A DNA stretch of 64,000 nucleotides from Halobacteriovorax sp. GTDB taxonomy: Bacteria > Bdellovibrionota > Bacteriovoracia > Bacteriovoracales > Bacteriovoracaceae. This document shows positions 13,801 through 19,265 of this stretch, piece by piece; within the stretch, counting starts at the first letter, position 1, and the number at the start of each line of letters is the position of its first letter. Location: positions 40,108 through 104,107 of the forward strand of contig JAIFLR010000020.1 in assembly GCA_020048985.1 (NCBI GenBank), given 5' to 3'. Under the pieces are notes generated by a model, which was not told the DNA's origin, made no database searches, and was given only the letters and a program-made list of their open reading frames with translations. The position numbers and the translations under genes were made by a program.

Positions 13801-13865
13801 GGATTAGTACAACCAGAGCTGATTACCATCAGCAGCATTGAAAAAATAAATAAAATCTTCGTCAC
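1875..13865 (-). CDS. Giant Ig-repeat lipoprotein (3996 aa), adhesin-like
   Basis: A GTG start at 13865 leads into a signal peptide with a lipobox-like VISSGC, so the protein is probably lipid-anchored and surface-exposed. Residues about 35-570 hold six fibronectin type III-like domains. Residues about 570-3240 hold 29 tandem Ig-like repeats of 92 residues. Next come a Big-type domain, a choice-of-anchor/ASH-like domain (about 3330-3440) and two further beta domains. A DUF2341 domain (about 3655-3770) and a LamG/concanavalin-like domain (about 3775-3990) end the protein. Repeat stalks carrying a C-terminal lectin-like head are known in bacterial adhesins, so attachment to cells or surfaces is the natural inference. 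It stands alone as a transcription unit with no obvious secretion partner in the window. The frame is intact over 12 kb. Confidence 0.9.
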   Translation of the reverse strand: MTKILFIFSMLLMVISSGCTNPSGGSVVAYNHTPLLDPPAAFQFTQVKASNGNVEIVWQASTRADNYEFFIGTSSSEITTPVPSCSGNQESCQITGLDPDTIYYLDIKATNAAGSKKVTSIRSVLSVGSFNITSSSVGDKTITLSWDNSNNATSYNLMYGTSSGYYPSTISNVTSPYVLSGLTNGLRYYVRIVAVNSNSGSATSNNEINHQPFGPLAAPTGLALTAAPGQIALDWNDLSGATSYKVFRGTTAGSLTELASGITSSNYTDSTTTDGTTYFYALKAFNGFDSILSSAQSARSISAFNLTTVVAGPAPTQVTLNWPATTGATTYDISYGTNSGSLNLTSTNVSSPLVMSGLTGGVPYYFKVVAKNAIGNGSNQYSSNQLSATPIAAIAAPTGLIAAASPSSVTLTWSAVAGATNYKVYRGLSASPLSLLDANVATNSYVDPTVSNGTTYFYAVRSFNGLDSADSSPVSIRPISSFSLTGATVATFSSANLTWGSATGATTYDIRYGISPGIYTNTSLNRSSPFVLTGLSASTTYYIAVRANNTIGTGTSVLSNEMSLTTTTQFPTISILSYPAIDSSNKTAYTVSGACSENTRTVTVNVGGVTSTPTCSALAWTATLNVSAVADSATVSITATHTNSGGNSSNASRTVVKDATNPIVAITSSPAINNANKAAYVVSGTCNENTRIVSVIVGGITATPTCTSSAWTATLNVSALSDSLSVAVTADLSDAAGNSATQATATIVKDTSNPSVAISSSPLVNNANKTAYTVSGTCSETGRNVTVNVGSTNTSTLCSLLTWSATLNVSGNPDSATLLVTADHTDAVGNTAVQAGITVLKDTTNPTVAITSSPVISNANKAVYPVSGTCSENTRTVSVSVGGVTASPICTTLTWSATLDVTALADGGSIPITANHTDAAGNSATQASTTVVKSSALPTVTISSAPSINNSNKAAYPVAGTCSENTRIVSINIGGVTATPTCSALAWSATLNVSGLADGASVSISADHIDAIGNAAIQATTSVVKDILIPTVSILSSPSINNLNKTAYPVSGACSENTRTVSVSVAGVTATPLCSALTWSATLNVSALADGASVSITANHTDTAGNSATQATAAVVKDTINPAVAITSAPAINNNNKTAYPISGTCNENTRTVSVSVGGVTATPTCTTLTWSASLDVSVLADSASISITANHTDAAGNSATQASTTVAKDTSNPTVSITSSPLINNANKNAYTVSGTCSETGQTVTINIGSVNATNTCTLLTWSVTVNVSGNPDSASLLITADHTDAAGNTVVQAGTTVLKDTALPTVAITSSGMINAANKSAYTVSGTCSENTRSVSVNVGGVTSTPTCTTLAWSATLNVTAVADSASVSISANHSDAVGNSAIQASTTVLKDTSLPTVAITASPIINNSNKAAYTVSGTCSENARSVSVNVGGVTATPTCTTLAWSATLDVTAVSDSASVTISADHSDASGNTATQATTTVLKDTSNPTVAITSSPLINNVNKAAYVISGTCSENTRTVSVSVGGVTSTPVCTTLAWSATLNVTAVADGASVSITANHSDAAGNTATQASATVVKDTSNPTVAITSSPVINNANKTSYVVSGTCSENSMVVSINVGGVAATPTCTALAWSTTLDVTIVSDSASVTITANHSDVSGNSATQASNTVLKDTALPTVSITSSPVINNTNKAAYVVSGTCSENTRTVSINVGGVSASPSCTTLTWSATLNVTAVGDGASVAITADHSDAAANSATQSSTSVVKDTVIPTIAITSSPGINNSNNTAYPISGTCSENTRTVSVSVGGVTATPTCTTLAWSATLNVSGVADAASIAITANHTDAAANSATQASTTVVKNTGLPTVAITSSPAVNNTNKAAYVISGTCSENTRIVSINVGGVTASPICTTLTWSATLNVTAVADGASISITADHDNSVGGNATQAATTVLKDTSIPTVAITSSPLINSANKAAYVVSGTCSDNTRTISVNVGGVTSTPTCTTLTWSATLNVTAVADGASVSITANHTDAAGNSATQATTSVVKDAALPTVAITSSPTVNIANKAAYAISGTCSENTQTVLINVGGVTSTPTCSGLTWSATLNVTAVADGASVAITANHDDAAGNSATMASTTVLKDTVAPTVAITSSPAINNTNKAAYPVAGTCSENTRTVSVNVGGVTANPTCTTLTWSTSLNVTAVSDGASVSVTANHTDAGANNATQASSTVVKDTALPTVTITSSSAINNANKAAYTVSGTCSENTRSVSVSVGGVSATPTCTTLAWTATLDVTAVSDGASIAITANHSDVSGNSATQASTTVLKDSVIPTVAVTSSASINNSNKSAYPVSGTCSENTRSVSVSVGGVAATATCSTLAWSTTLDVSGVADGASISVLADHTDAAGNNALQATSTISKDTALPTVAITSSPVINNANKAAYTISGTCSEETRSVSITVGSATATPVCTALAWSATLNVTGVTDGASVTVTANHSDVSGNAATQASTTVLKDTSAPTVAITSAPLINTANQAAYAVSGTCSENTRTVSISVGGVTATPTCTTLAWSTTLDVASVADGASVSITANHSDAAGNNATQASNTVLKDTTAPTVAVTSSTVINNSNKAAYPVSGTCSENTRAVSVSVGGVTATPTCTALAWTTAVNVTAVADGASVSITANHSDSVGNAATQSSTSVLKDTVVPTVAITSSPAISNANKAAYPVSGTCSENTRAVSVSVGGVNSTPVCTTLTWSATLNVTAVADGASVSITANHSDAAANAATQASTSVIKDATPPTVAITSSPLINNANKAAYTISGTCSENSRIVSIDVGGVTATPTCTTLAWSSTLNLTAVADSASVSAIANHTDTFGNAATQASITIVKDTVIPTVAITSSPAINNANKNAYPVSGTCSENTRTVSVNVGGVAATPTCTALAWSATLNVSGVADGAAIAISANHTDAAGNAATQASTTVVKDASNPTVAITSSPVISNSNKTAYTVSGTCSETGQTVVINVGSVNTSDTCTLLTWTATVDVSGNPDSSTLLITADHSDVNGNTAVQAGITVTKDTAVPTVAITSAPIINNANKAAYTVSGTCSENTRAVSVNVGGIAATPTCSSLTWTTGAINVTAAADSLTLAITANHTDSAGNAATQASTTVIKDTSNPTVAITSSPGINDSNKTAYTVSGTCSENARTVSVNVGGVAATPTCTSLTWTTGALNVSSVADSATVSITANHTDANGNSATQASTTVAKDSAFPTVALSSAEPATTSAASWVVRATFNEAVTGMAITDFVIGNGSASGFTAVSTTLYDITVTPAGAGSVTVNLASNSATDAAGNGNTAATQLSRTHVTPAVLTYAVTSTHDFGSVNVGGTAEVTIILNKSGMANATSISEIGLAAPFTFKGGAYPGTGGTCTTTITGTCSIVLLYTPTAAAVHNDAVQIQYNNGAILQSVSRNLTGTGVVIVPTHTSISGPTGIMINQCIPYTINTVTAAGVNGNVSANQTINLVVNNGTGTFYSNNTCATTATSTIVTAGTSSKIVYFKSTTTAQSLTLIFNPTSLVSSTLNVTTASTPTAIAFTTPVEMQTNDCNPIVVNLVDANGTAVGKSTAVQVNLAQNGAATFYSDSNCLGVATSLTYAAFEATKTIYVKDATQQTVNINFTDNAALLTAKNANINFVNALVWWNNSYLKRIPIILNNKDQATAFTDLPVMIKLNASRISYADILAGGADIRFTLDDHTTALKYEIESWNSSGESFIWVKVPSMAASVDKIIYMYYNNSSAVDGQDATNTWTGFSGVWNMKKSGVNYIDSTGSGKTGVAQGTVTDLTGPSANAISVNGASSLDVSYNLAQIIGKTSTLSFWMKTAQSGSNTVWQAPGITGVEQAGGGNDIFFGWISASGTIRISTGNGANATSNFIVNDNSWRHITMSRNETTGAVKFYVNGVLNGSGTSETGAKTTPFSQFGAIGDTGGAPQYFNGSMDGIRLKVGIETDARIKAEYKFGTESNVTYGSAENF
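4152..12158 (-). repeat. 29 tandem 276-bp repeats coding 92-aa Ig-like domains
   Basis: The repeat period is exactly 276 bp, so the array stays in frame and about 29 copies fill 8.0 kb. Each unit carries the signatures NNANKAAYPVSGTCSENTR, SVSVGGVTATPTC, and WSATLNVTAVADGASV followed by NHTDAAGN. Two cysteines occur 20 residues apart in almost every copy, suggesting one disulfide per domain. Copies 3, 8 and 27 form a distinct subtype (CSETG, LLTW, NVSGNPDS, LLITADHTD). The regular shadow frames on the plus strand at 276-bp or 552-bp steps come from this periodicity. Confidence 0.95.
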
Positions 13866-13901
13866 AACTTAGCCCACCTTAAGGACAGCTTCATCGTTAA
13901 T

Positions 13902-13935
13902 TTTATCTTAATACTTTCTCTATCGGCTTAATATT
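13902..13935 (-). promoter_or_regulatory. Possible sigma-28-type promoter of the giant lipoprotein
   Basis: On the minus strand a GCCGATAG box lies at 13927-13920, with a TAAAAATC-like -35 element 12 bases upstream. The FliA consensus is TAAAGTTT-N11-GCCGATAA, so both boxes are close but the spacing is one base long. If real, it would put the adhesin-like gene under motility control. Confidence 0.3.
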
Positions 13936-13949
13936 TAAGGATTTTTAAT

Positions 13950-14654
13950 TCAAAATGAGTGACTGACCAGAAAACAATAACCTAGGAAATCGTGGGTAAA
14001 CTCAACGTCGGAATTGGGGGCAGTTGTTGCCTGATAAATGCCTTTAATTTGGTAGAGGGCTCCGAAGGGACCAACCCACCCGAGGCGAGCATAGGCTTCA
14101 CCGCCCACCCCAGCTTCAGTCGCAACATCCCCACCTTTGGCCGGAAAAATAGTGTAGGCCTTGGCGCCAAGTCCCCACAAAAGACCAATTCTTCTTCTTT
14201 GACCGAAGGAGAGATGAGCTCCAGATTGAATGAAACCTTTCTTCACGACTTCGAATTCTGTCGAAGTTTTTGCAAAGTAGAGTGGATGATCCTGTTGCAT
14301 GAGAAAAAATCCCAATTTTCCAATTGGTGAAAATTTATTTATGAGTTCTAGTCCAAATTGGTTAAGGACTTGATCTTCGTTTGTGAGAGTTCCATAAGCT
14401 GGTTCATCAAAGCGAACAAAATGGACGCCGCCAAAAGCCTTTAGGGCGAATTTTGAACCTAATCTCAGAGTGTAAGCGCCAAGCCAGTAGGGATTTTGGG
14501 AACTGGTTAATTTTCCTTTTGAATTATTTGCTTTCTGAACACCTTTTAAAGTGTGAAATCCCAACCCGTATTCAAAAGAAAAATCATGACTTTCCAGATT
14601 GATATCTGCGATCGCTGAAAAAGAATAGAGGAGAAAAAATACCAACGCTTTCAC
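13950..14654 (-). CDS. Exported beta-rich protein, possible outer-membrane protein
   Basis: This 234-residue protein has an N-terminal signal peptide (KALVFFLLYSFSAIADI) and alternating hydrophobic/polar segments rich in Gly and aromatics (FSFEYGLGFHTL, YTLRLGSKFALKAFGGVHF). The last residue is Phe (VSHSF), which is typical of outer-membrane beta barrels inserted by the BAM complex. No specific family was recognised. The start is GTG at 14654 with no strong ribosome site. It sits between the giant lipoprotein and sua5, all on the minus strand, but gaps of 45-85 bases leave cotranscription uncertain. Confidence 0.75.
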   Translation of the reverse strand: MKALVFFLLYSFSAIADINLESHDFSFEYGLGFHTLKGVQKANNSKGKLTSSQNPYWLGAYTLRLGSKFALKAFGGVHFVRFDEPAYGTLTNEDQVLNQFGLELINKFSPIGKLGFFLMQQDHPLYFAKTSTEFEVVKKGFIQSGAHLSFGQRRRIGLLWGLGAKAYTIFPAKGGDVATEAGVGGEAYARLGWVGPFGALYQIKGIYQATTAPNSDVEFTHDFLGYCFLVSHSF

Positions 14655-14699
14655 TTGAAGATTGTAGCCCGGATCGTCTTAAGAATTATTAAAGGAAAA

Positions 14700-15680
14700 T
14701 TATTCCAACAAAGTAAGCGAGTCAGATATTTCAAAAGTCTTGGCTTTGTTGAGTCTGTTCCAGATGCCAAGCCATTCATCAGTATTTTGGGATGAAACCC
14801 TCTTAATTAGTATCAAATCATGGCCATGCTGAGAAAAGCGTCTGAGATCCTGGTAGAGTTCTCGGCTAGCGATTCTCGGATCAGTGGAAATTTTCCACAT
14901 GATGGGGGTCTTAATTGTTTGACTCAATTTGTTTTCAATGAGCGAGCGGGATTGATCCCAATTAAAATTTTCTCCCACAATAACCAGGGGAATATTCGGC
15001 ATGTAGTGGTGTTTGAGTTGCCCAGGCGCCACGGGGCTTTCTGCGTATTCGACTGAGGCCTTAATGTTGTTATCGTCCAAAATCTTTTGCAGCGTCTGGG
15101 CAGTGTAGTGACCTGGCCGATAAATGAGAACTTTCCACTGGTCCTGATTTTTTTCAATGCCAACAACCGTTGATTCAATTCCAACTTCGCAGGCACCACC
15201 ATCAAGAATGGAAACATCGTCGCCAAACTCTTCAAAGACGTGATCCGCCTGACTTGGGGATGTTTTCCCAAACTTGTTAGCACTTGGTGCTGCCAGGCCT
15301 CCATCAATGCTTGCGAGGAGTTTGAGTGTCATCTCATGCCTTGGACAGCGAAGGCCTACAGAGTCAAGGCCTGCAGTTATTAGTGAGTTAATGGATTCAT
15401 GTTTTTTTGCAATGAGAGTCAAAGGGCCAGGCCAACAGGCACTGGCAAGTACGTTGTGAACAATGGTCCAGTCGGTGGTTAGATTTTTGGCCTTCTCAAT
15501 TGAGTCTATGTGAACAATAAGTGGGTCAAAGAAGGGTCGCTCTTTAGTTGAGAAAATTTTTCGAAGTCCCTCTTCGGAGTAGATCCATCCTGCCAGACCA
15601 TAGACTGTTTCTGTGGGAATCGCTACCACTTCACCCTTTAAAAGGAGTTCTCTCGCCTGATTGATGTTTACAGTTTTCAA
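14700..15680 (-). CDS. sua5: L-threonylcarbamoyladenylate synthase, Sua5 type
   Basis: Makes threonylcarbamoyl-AMP from threonine, bicarbonate and ATP, the first step of t6A37 modification of tRNAs reading ANN codons. The YrdC domain fills residues about 1-200, with IPTETVYGLAG, KERPFFDPLIVHI, GLRCPRHE, APSANKFGKTSP and GIESTVV. A linker with YRPGHYT leads into the C-terminal Sua5 domain, whose 326-residue total separates this long form from the short TsaC. The likely start is TTG at 15680, two bases after the stop of the upstream gene, so translation may be coupled. No strong ribosome site is visible. Confidence 0.92.
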   Translation of the reverse strand: MKTVNINQARELLLKGEVVAIPTETVYGLAGWIYSEEGLRKIFSTKERPFFDPLIVHIDSIEKAKNLTTDWTIVHNVLASACWPGPLTLIAKKHESINSLITAGLDSVGLRCPRHEMTLKLLASIDGGLAAPSANKFGKTSPSQADHVFEEFGDDVSILDGGACEVGIESTVVGIEKNQDQWKVLIYRPGHYTAQTLQKILDDNNIKASVEYAESPVAPGQLKHHYMPNIPLVIVGENFNWDQSRSLIENKLSQTIKTPIMWKISTDPRIASRELYQDLRRFSQHGHDLILIKRVSSQNTDEWLGIWNRLNKAKTFEISDSLTLLE

Positions 15681-15682
15681 TT

Positions 15683-17794
15683 CTACTCACTTACAATGCT
15701 GGCCGGCTGTCTTGATCCTACCGAACGTTTGTAGTTATCAATAACCCCCAGACCTCGGAATTGTCCAGAAGAAAAGCTGGTTAGGAACTGACCATTTTGA
15801 GGAGTTGTCGCCCTGATCTGACCATGAATGAAAGTATTTTCCTCTCCAAAAAGTACCGTTAGGTCGGACAGACTTTCTGAGCGCTTATAATACTTAGTCA
15901 GGAAGCTTTTGAATTTTGCCAGCGATGGCTTAAGCGCATTTTGAAAATAATCGATTTTAAATGCCAGAAAAGGGGCGCCAATATTTTTGACACACAATTC
16001 TGAGCCTACCTGCATTCGCTCAAGGAATTTATTGCGTTTACTTACGTTCTTCCAGTCATTGATGCGATTTGATCCGCACACTCGGGCAATGTTTTCAAAA
16101 ATTGTATCGTCTGAGAGTTTGAGTAAATATTCAAATCCAGCTTTTTCGACACGAAGATTTGATTCAACCAACATCGGGCCTTTTAGTTGGTCCTGACGAA
16201 TGATGGTTTTATAATCCTTGGGGAGAGTCGTAAAAGAATCCACAAACCAAATCATGTCGTTCTTAAACTTCTTATCAATCCAGCGGTCTGTTCTGGCAGC
16301 TTCATAACTTTGGTTCATCACAAAAGAAAATTGCTCGCTGCTTTCAACCCTTGAGATGTTGAGGTCAGCCGCCTGAGGGTGAGTGGCCTCATACTCCATA
16401 TTCACCTGACGGTTGTAGAGTGCCGCATTTTTAGTTCCCATAGGAAGTTTAAAAATCTTATAGATAACGGCAGAAAAAAGGCGACTGAAAATATTTTGCA
16501 CCACTCGCATGTTCTGGGCGTAGCTTTTAAAGAACACCTTCACCGTATTGTCTTTAATTACTCGAACTTGTTCTGTCTTACTTTTAGCGAGACGCCCCCA
16601 GACGAGGAGGCTTCCTCTTTGTGCAAGAGCCGAAGATTCATTTTCATCCAGTTCCACTACGTAAGGCTCAAGAGATCCAACCTGACCGTAGCCGTGAATA
16701 ATACTTTTGAGTTCGCGGCCTTTGGTAGGGTCCTGCACCACATGCTGCCACTCGGGTGCACTCATTCCAAGAGTAAATTCTTTGGCCGATGCATATTCAT
16801 ATGAAAGGTCATAGCTCATGATGGTGAGTTTCAGAATTTTTAAAAATTCGGCCTGCAAGGTCACGTTGACTTGGACACTGGCAGATTTCTTGGCCTTGGC
16901 CGTAAGGCGAATTTTTTCAGCGGTGGCGTCCTCAACATTTGCGTTTTGAATGGAGACCATATTTTGGTATGAGAATTGGGCCAGCACCCCGCCTGCAACC
17001 GAGAACCCGTAATAGGGTGGACTTGAAATCATCCCTCCAGCACTGGCCGTCCAGTTATCTTCGCGCTTAATAATTTCTTCATGCCCCATACCGCCGATGC
17101 CGGTGGTATTAAATTTTAAAAAAGGAAGGAACAATTTTGAAAAGTCTGCACGCAGACCTTCGTTGTAAGAATTAGCGTAATGGTAATATGTATAAACGCG
17201 TTTAAAAGTGATTCCTGCAAAGGCACCAATCTCCATATCTGTCATAGCTGTGAGGCCAGCAGCGTTGGAGCGCTCCAGAAAAGTCGTAGCTTCAATATCA
17301 AAAGTGAAAGTATCCTGAATAAGCCAGTTGCTTCCGAATAAATTTGGTGTCACTTGACGGTCGGCCCATACGTGCACAACACCGTAAGGTTTTTGCCAGC
17401 TGAATCCCGAAAAATTCTCAGTCCCCATGTTGAACTGACGATTGAGAAAATCAAGATTGGTGACTTCCCTGACTCCTATTTCACGGTGAGAAGCTTCAAG
17501 GTGGGCACGGATCTGTTCGTAAAGCAGGGACTCTTCTCCATCAGTAGGAAAAGGATTATTAAAATCACCAGCACCTGAATTTGCACCTAAAAGGTTCACT
17601 CGGATTTTTTGCGTAAATTCGTCGTTCCTCGAGTCTGAGGGAGCACTCATCGATTTGCTCGCTCGCTGGACACTTTTCAATTTGGGCTGATTAAGATATT
17701 GTTCAAACTGAGGATTTAATTTGATGTAGGTGAAGTCTGAAGCCTGAGCTTCAAACACAAATACACTAAGAATAAGCATCCATACTTGGATCAT
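15683..17794 (-). CDS. Large exported protein of unknown function (703 aa)
   Basis: The ATG at 17794 has a GGGAG ribosome site about six bases upstream and encodes a clean signal peptide (MLILSVFVFEAQASDF). Residues about 60-350 look beta-rich with many aromatic and Gly residues, while the C-terminal half is more mixed (YLLKLSDDTIFENIARVCG). There is no lipobox and no family I recognise. It ends two bases before sua5, so the pair is probably an operon, but that does not suggest a function. Location is periplasmic or outer membrane by inference. Confidence 0.7.
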   Translation of the reverse strand: MIQVWMLILSVFVFEAQASDFTYIKLNPQFEQYLNQPKLKSVQRASKSMSAPSDSRNDEFTQKIRVNLLGANSGAGDFNNPFPTDGEESLLYEQIRAHLEASHREIGVREVTNLDFLNRQFNMGTENFSGFSWQKPYGVVHVWADRQVTPNLFGSNWLIQDTFTFDIEATTFLERSNAAGLTAMTDMEIGAFAGITFKRVYTYYHYANSYNEGLRADFSKLFLPFLKFNTTGIGGMGHEEIIKREDNWTASAGGMISSPPYYGFSVAGGVLAQFSYQNMVSIQNANVEDATAEKIRLTAKAKKSASVQVNVTLQAEFLKILKLTIMSYDLSYEYASAKEFTLGMSAPEWQHVVQDPTKGRELKSIIHGYGQVGSLEPYVVELDENESSALAQRGSLLVWGRLAKSKTEQVRVIKDNTVKVFFKSYAQNMRVVQNIFSRLFSAVIYKIFKLPMGTKNAALYNRQVNMEYEATHPQAADLNISRVESSEQFSFVMNQSYEAARTDRWIDKKFKNDMIWFVDSFTTLPKDYKTIIRQDQLKGPMLVESNLRVEKAGFEYLLKLSDDTIFENIARVCGSNRINDWKNVSKRNKFLERMQVGSELCVKNIGAPFLAFKIDYFQNALKPSLAKFKSFLTKYYKRSESLSDLTVLFGEENTFIHGQIRATTPQNGQFLTSFSSGQFRGLGVIDNYKRSVGSRQPASIVSE

Positions 17795-17959
17795 AAGGGA
17801 CTCCCGTAGCCTTCATTGGCGGGTTGCCTTTACTGGATCGGCTGCTCTCCTCGGAAAACTTAATCTCGCCCCTTGGGCTTAACTCTTTGATATCTCTTCT
17901 GATGGCTCTTATTACAGGGAGTTATTCAGGGAGAGAAAATTATGGAAAATTGAAAAAGT

Positions 17960-18223
17960 ATGGATAATCAGCAGCTTCAAAAATTTATCGATTTACTGGA
18001 CCAAAGCTATCAGTGGCCTGATTACTATGAATTCAAATTCATCGTCAGCCTGGACGTGAGGTTGGAGGCGCTGGATAAGCTCCACGGCTTTACCATCACA
18101 GAGACACCGTCTAAAAAAGGCAATTATATTTCAATTAATGCGCGTAAGTTGATTAAAACCTCTCAAGAAGTTTTAGATGTTTACGAACTGATGAGTACTA
18201 CTAAAGGTATTATCAGTCTCTAA
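17960..18223 (+). CDS. DUF493/YbeD-family small protein
   Basis: This 87-residue cytosolic protein matches the DUF493 (YbeD-like) family in size and pattern: a YYEFKFIV strand, then VRLEALDKLHGFTITETPSKKGNYISI and a final helix-strand. Family members have a ferredoxin-like, ACT-related fold, and a regulatory role in lipoic-acid metabolism has been suggested for E. coli YbeD. No lipoate gene lies nearby. It sits nine bases upstream of gpsA and is probably cotranscribed with it. A three-codon frame (ATG GAA AAT TGA) starts 18 bases upstream with a better-placed AGGGAG. Confidence 0.75.
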   Translation: MDNQQLQKFIDLLDQSYQWPDYYEFKFIVSLDVRLEALDKLHGFTITETPSKKGNYISINARKLIKTSQEVLDVYELMSTTKGIISL

Positions 18224-18232
18224 GGGTATCAA

Positions 18233-19261
18233 ATGAAGTACAAGACAGCTCTGGTATTGGCCGGTGGGGCCTTCGGGACCTCAATCGGATTTGTTCTGAC
18301 TCAAAATTTCCAGAAAGTTATCATCAAAGTTAGATCTCAAGAGATTTGTGATGAAATCAACCGTGGAGAGAATACCACTTATCTTCCAGGCCAGAAGCTT
18401 CCTTCTTCACTTAAAGCCGCCATGACTTGGGATGAAGTAGAAAAACTGAAGGAAGGGGATATCGAGCTGATGGTTTCTGGGCTTCCGATGTCGGCGATTG
18501 ACGATTTCTGCCAAACAAATCTTTTAGAATTAAAAAAAATATTAGGTCAGGGAATTCCCATGGTCAGTCTGGCCAAAGGGATTGACCACGAAACACTTAA
18601 GCTTCCAGATGAAATATACAAAACCTACTTTGAAGAATATAGAAAACAGCTGATGTATTTATCAGGACCCTCATTTGCCAAAGAAATTCTGGATAAACAA
18701 ATTACAATCGTCTCCCTCGGGGGTGAGGACAAAGAATACCTCCTCAATGCTTGTGACATGTTAGGGACTCCTTTTTTTAAAGCACTCCCCACCACCGATG
18801 TGAAAGGTGTTCTTCTTGGTGGCTCACTTAAAAACGTGATCGCTATTGCGGGCGGAATCATGGAAGGCCTGGGTTATAATCACAACACTCGAGCCGCTCT
18901 TATCACTCGAGGCATTGTTGAGATGTTGCGCTTTGGAAGTTTTTTTGGTGCAAGACCGGGAACATTTTATGGTCCATCTGGAATGGGGGACTTGATTCTC
19001 ACCACAACTGGTGAACTTTCAAGAAACAAATCTTTTGGGATTGAGATTGCCAAGGGCAGAAAACCCGAAGACATCATTCGAGCTTCAAAGTCTGTCGTAG
19101 AAGGCTATAAAACAGCTAAAGCCGCTCACCTGTTAGCTGACAGAAAACACATCAGTGCCAGGATTTTTACTGGAATTTATAATGTCCTCTATGAAGGGCA
19201 TGATCCTAAGGAAGTCATTCAGGCACTAATGATGCTTCCTCCGAAGTTCGAAGACGACTAA
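18233..19261 (+). CDS. gpsA: Glycerol-3-phosphate dehydrogenase, NAD(P)-dependent
   Basis: Reduces dihydroxyacetone phosphate to sn-glycerol-3-phosphate, the backbone for phospholipid synthesis, in the cytosol. It is 342 residues, the usual length. GPSFAKEI, LLGGSLKNVIAIAGG, the NHNTRAALITRG helix and GPSGMGDLILT mark the family. The N-terminal Rossmann loop reads AGGAFG, where most members have GxGxWG, so the first Gly is Ala and the usual Trp is Phe. An AAGGG ribosome site precedes the ATG. It follows the DUF493 gene by nine bases and ends four bases before a convergent gene. Confidence 0.93.
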   Translation: MKYKTALVLAGGAFGTSIGFVLTQNFQKVIIKVRSQEICDEINRGENTTYLPGQKLPSSLKAAMTWDEVEKLKEGDIELMVSGLPMSAIDDFCQTNLLELKKILGQGIPMVSLAKGIDHETLKLPDEIYKTYFEEYRKQLMYLSGPSFAKEILDKQITIVSLGGEDKEYLLNACDMLGTPFFKALPTTDVKGVLLGGSLKNVIAIAGGIMEGLGYNHNTRAALITRGIVEMLRFGSFFGARPGTFYGPSGMGDLILTTTGELSRNKSFGIEIAKGRKPEDIIRASKSVVEGYKTAKAAHLLADRKHISARIFTGIYNVLYEGHDPKEVIQALMMLPPKFEDD

Positions 19262-19265
19262 GTCT

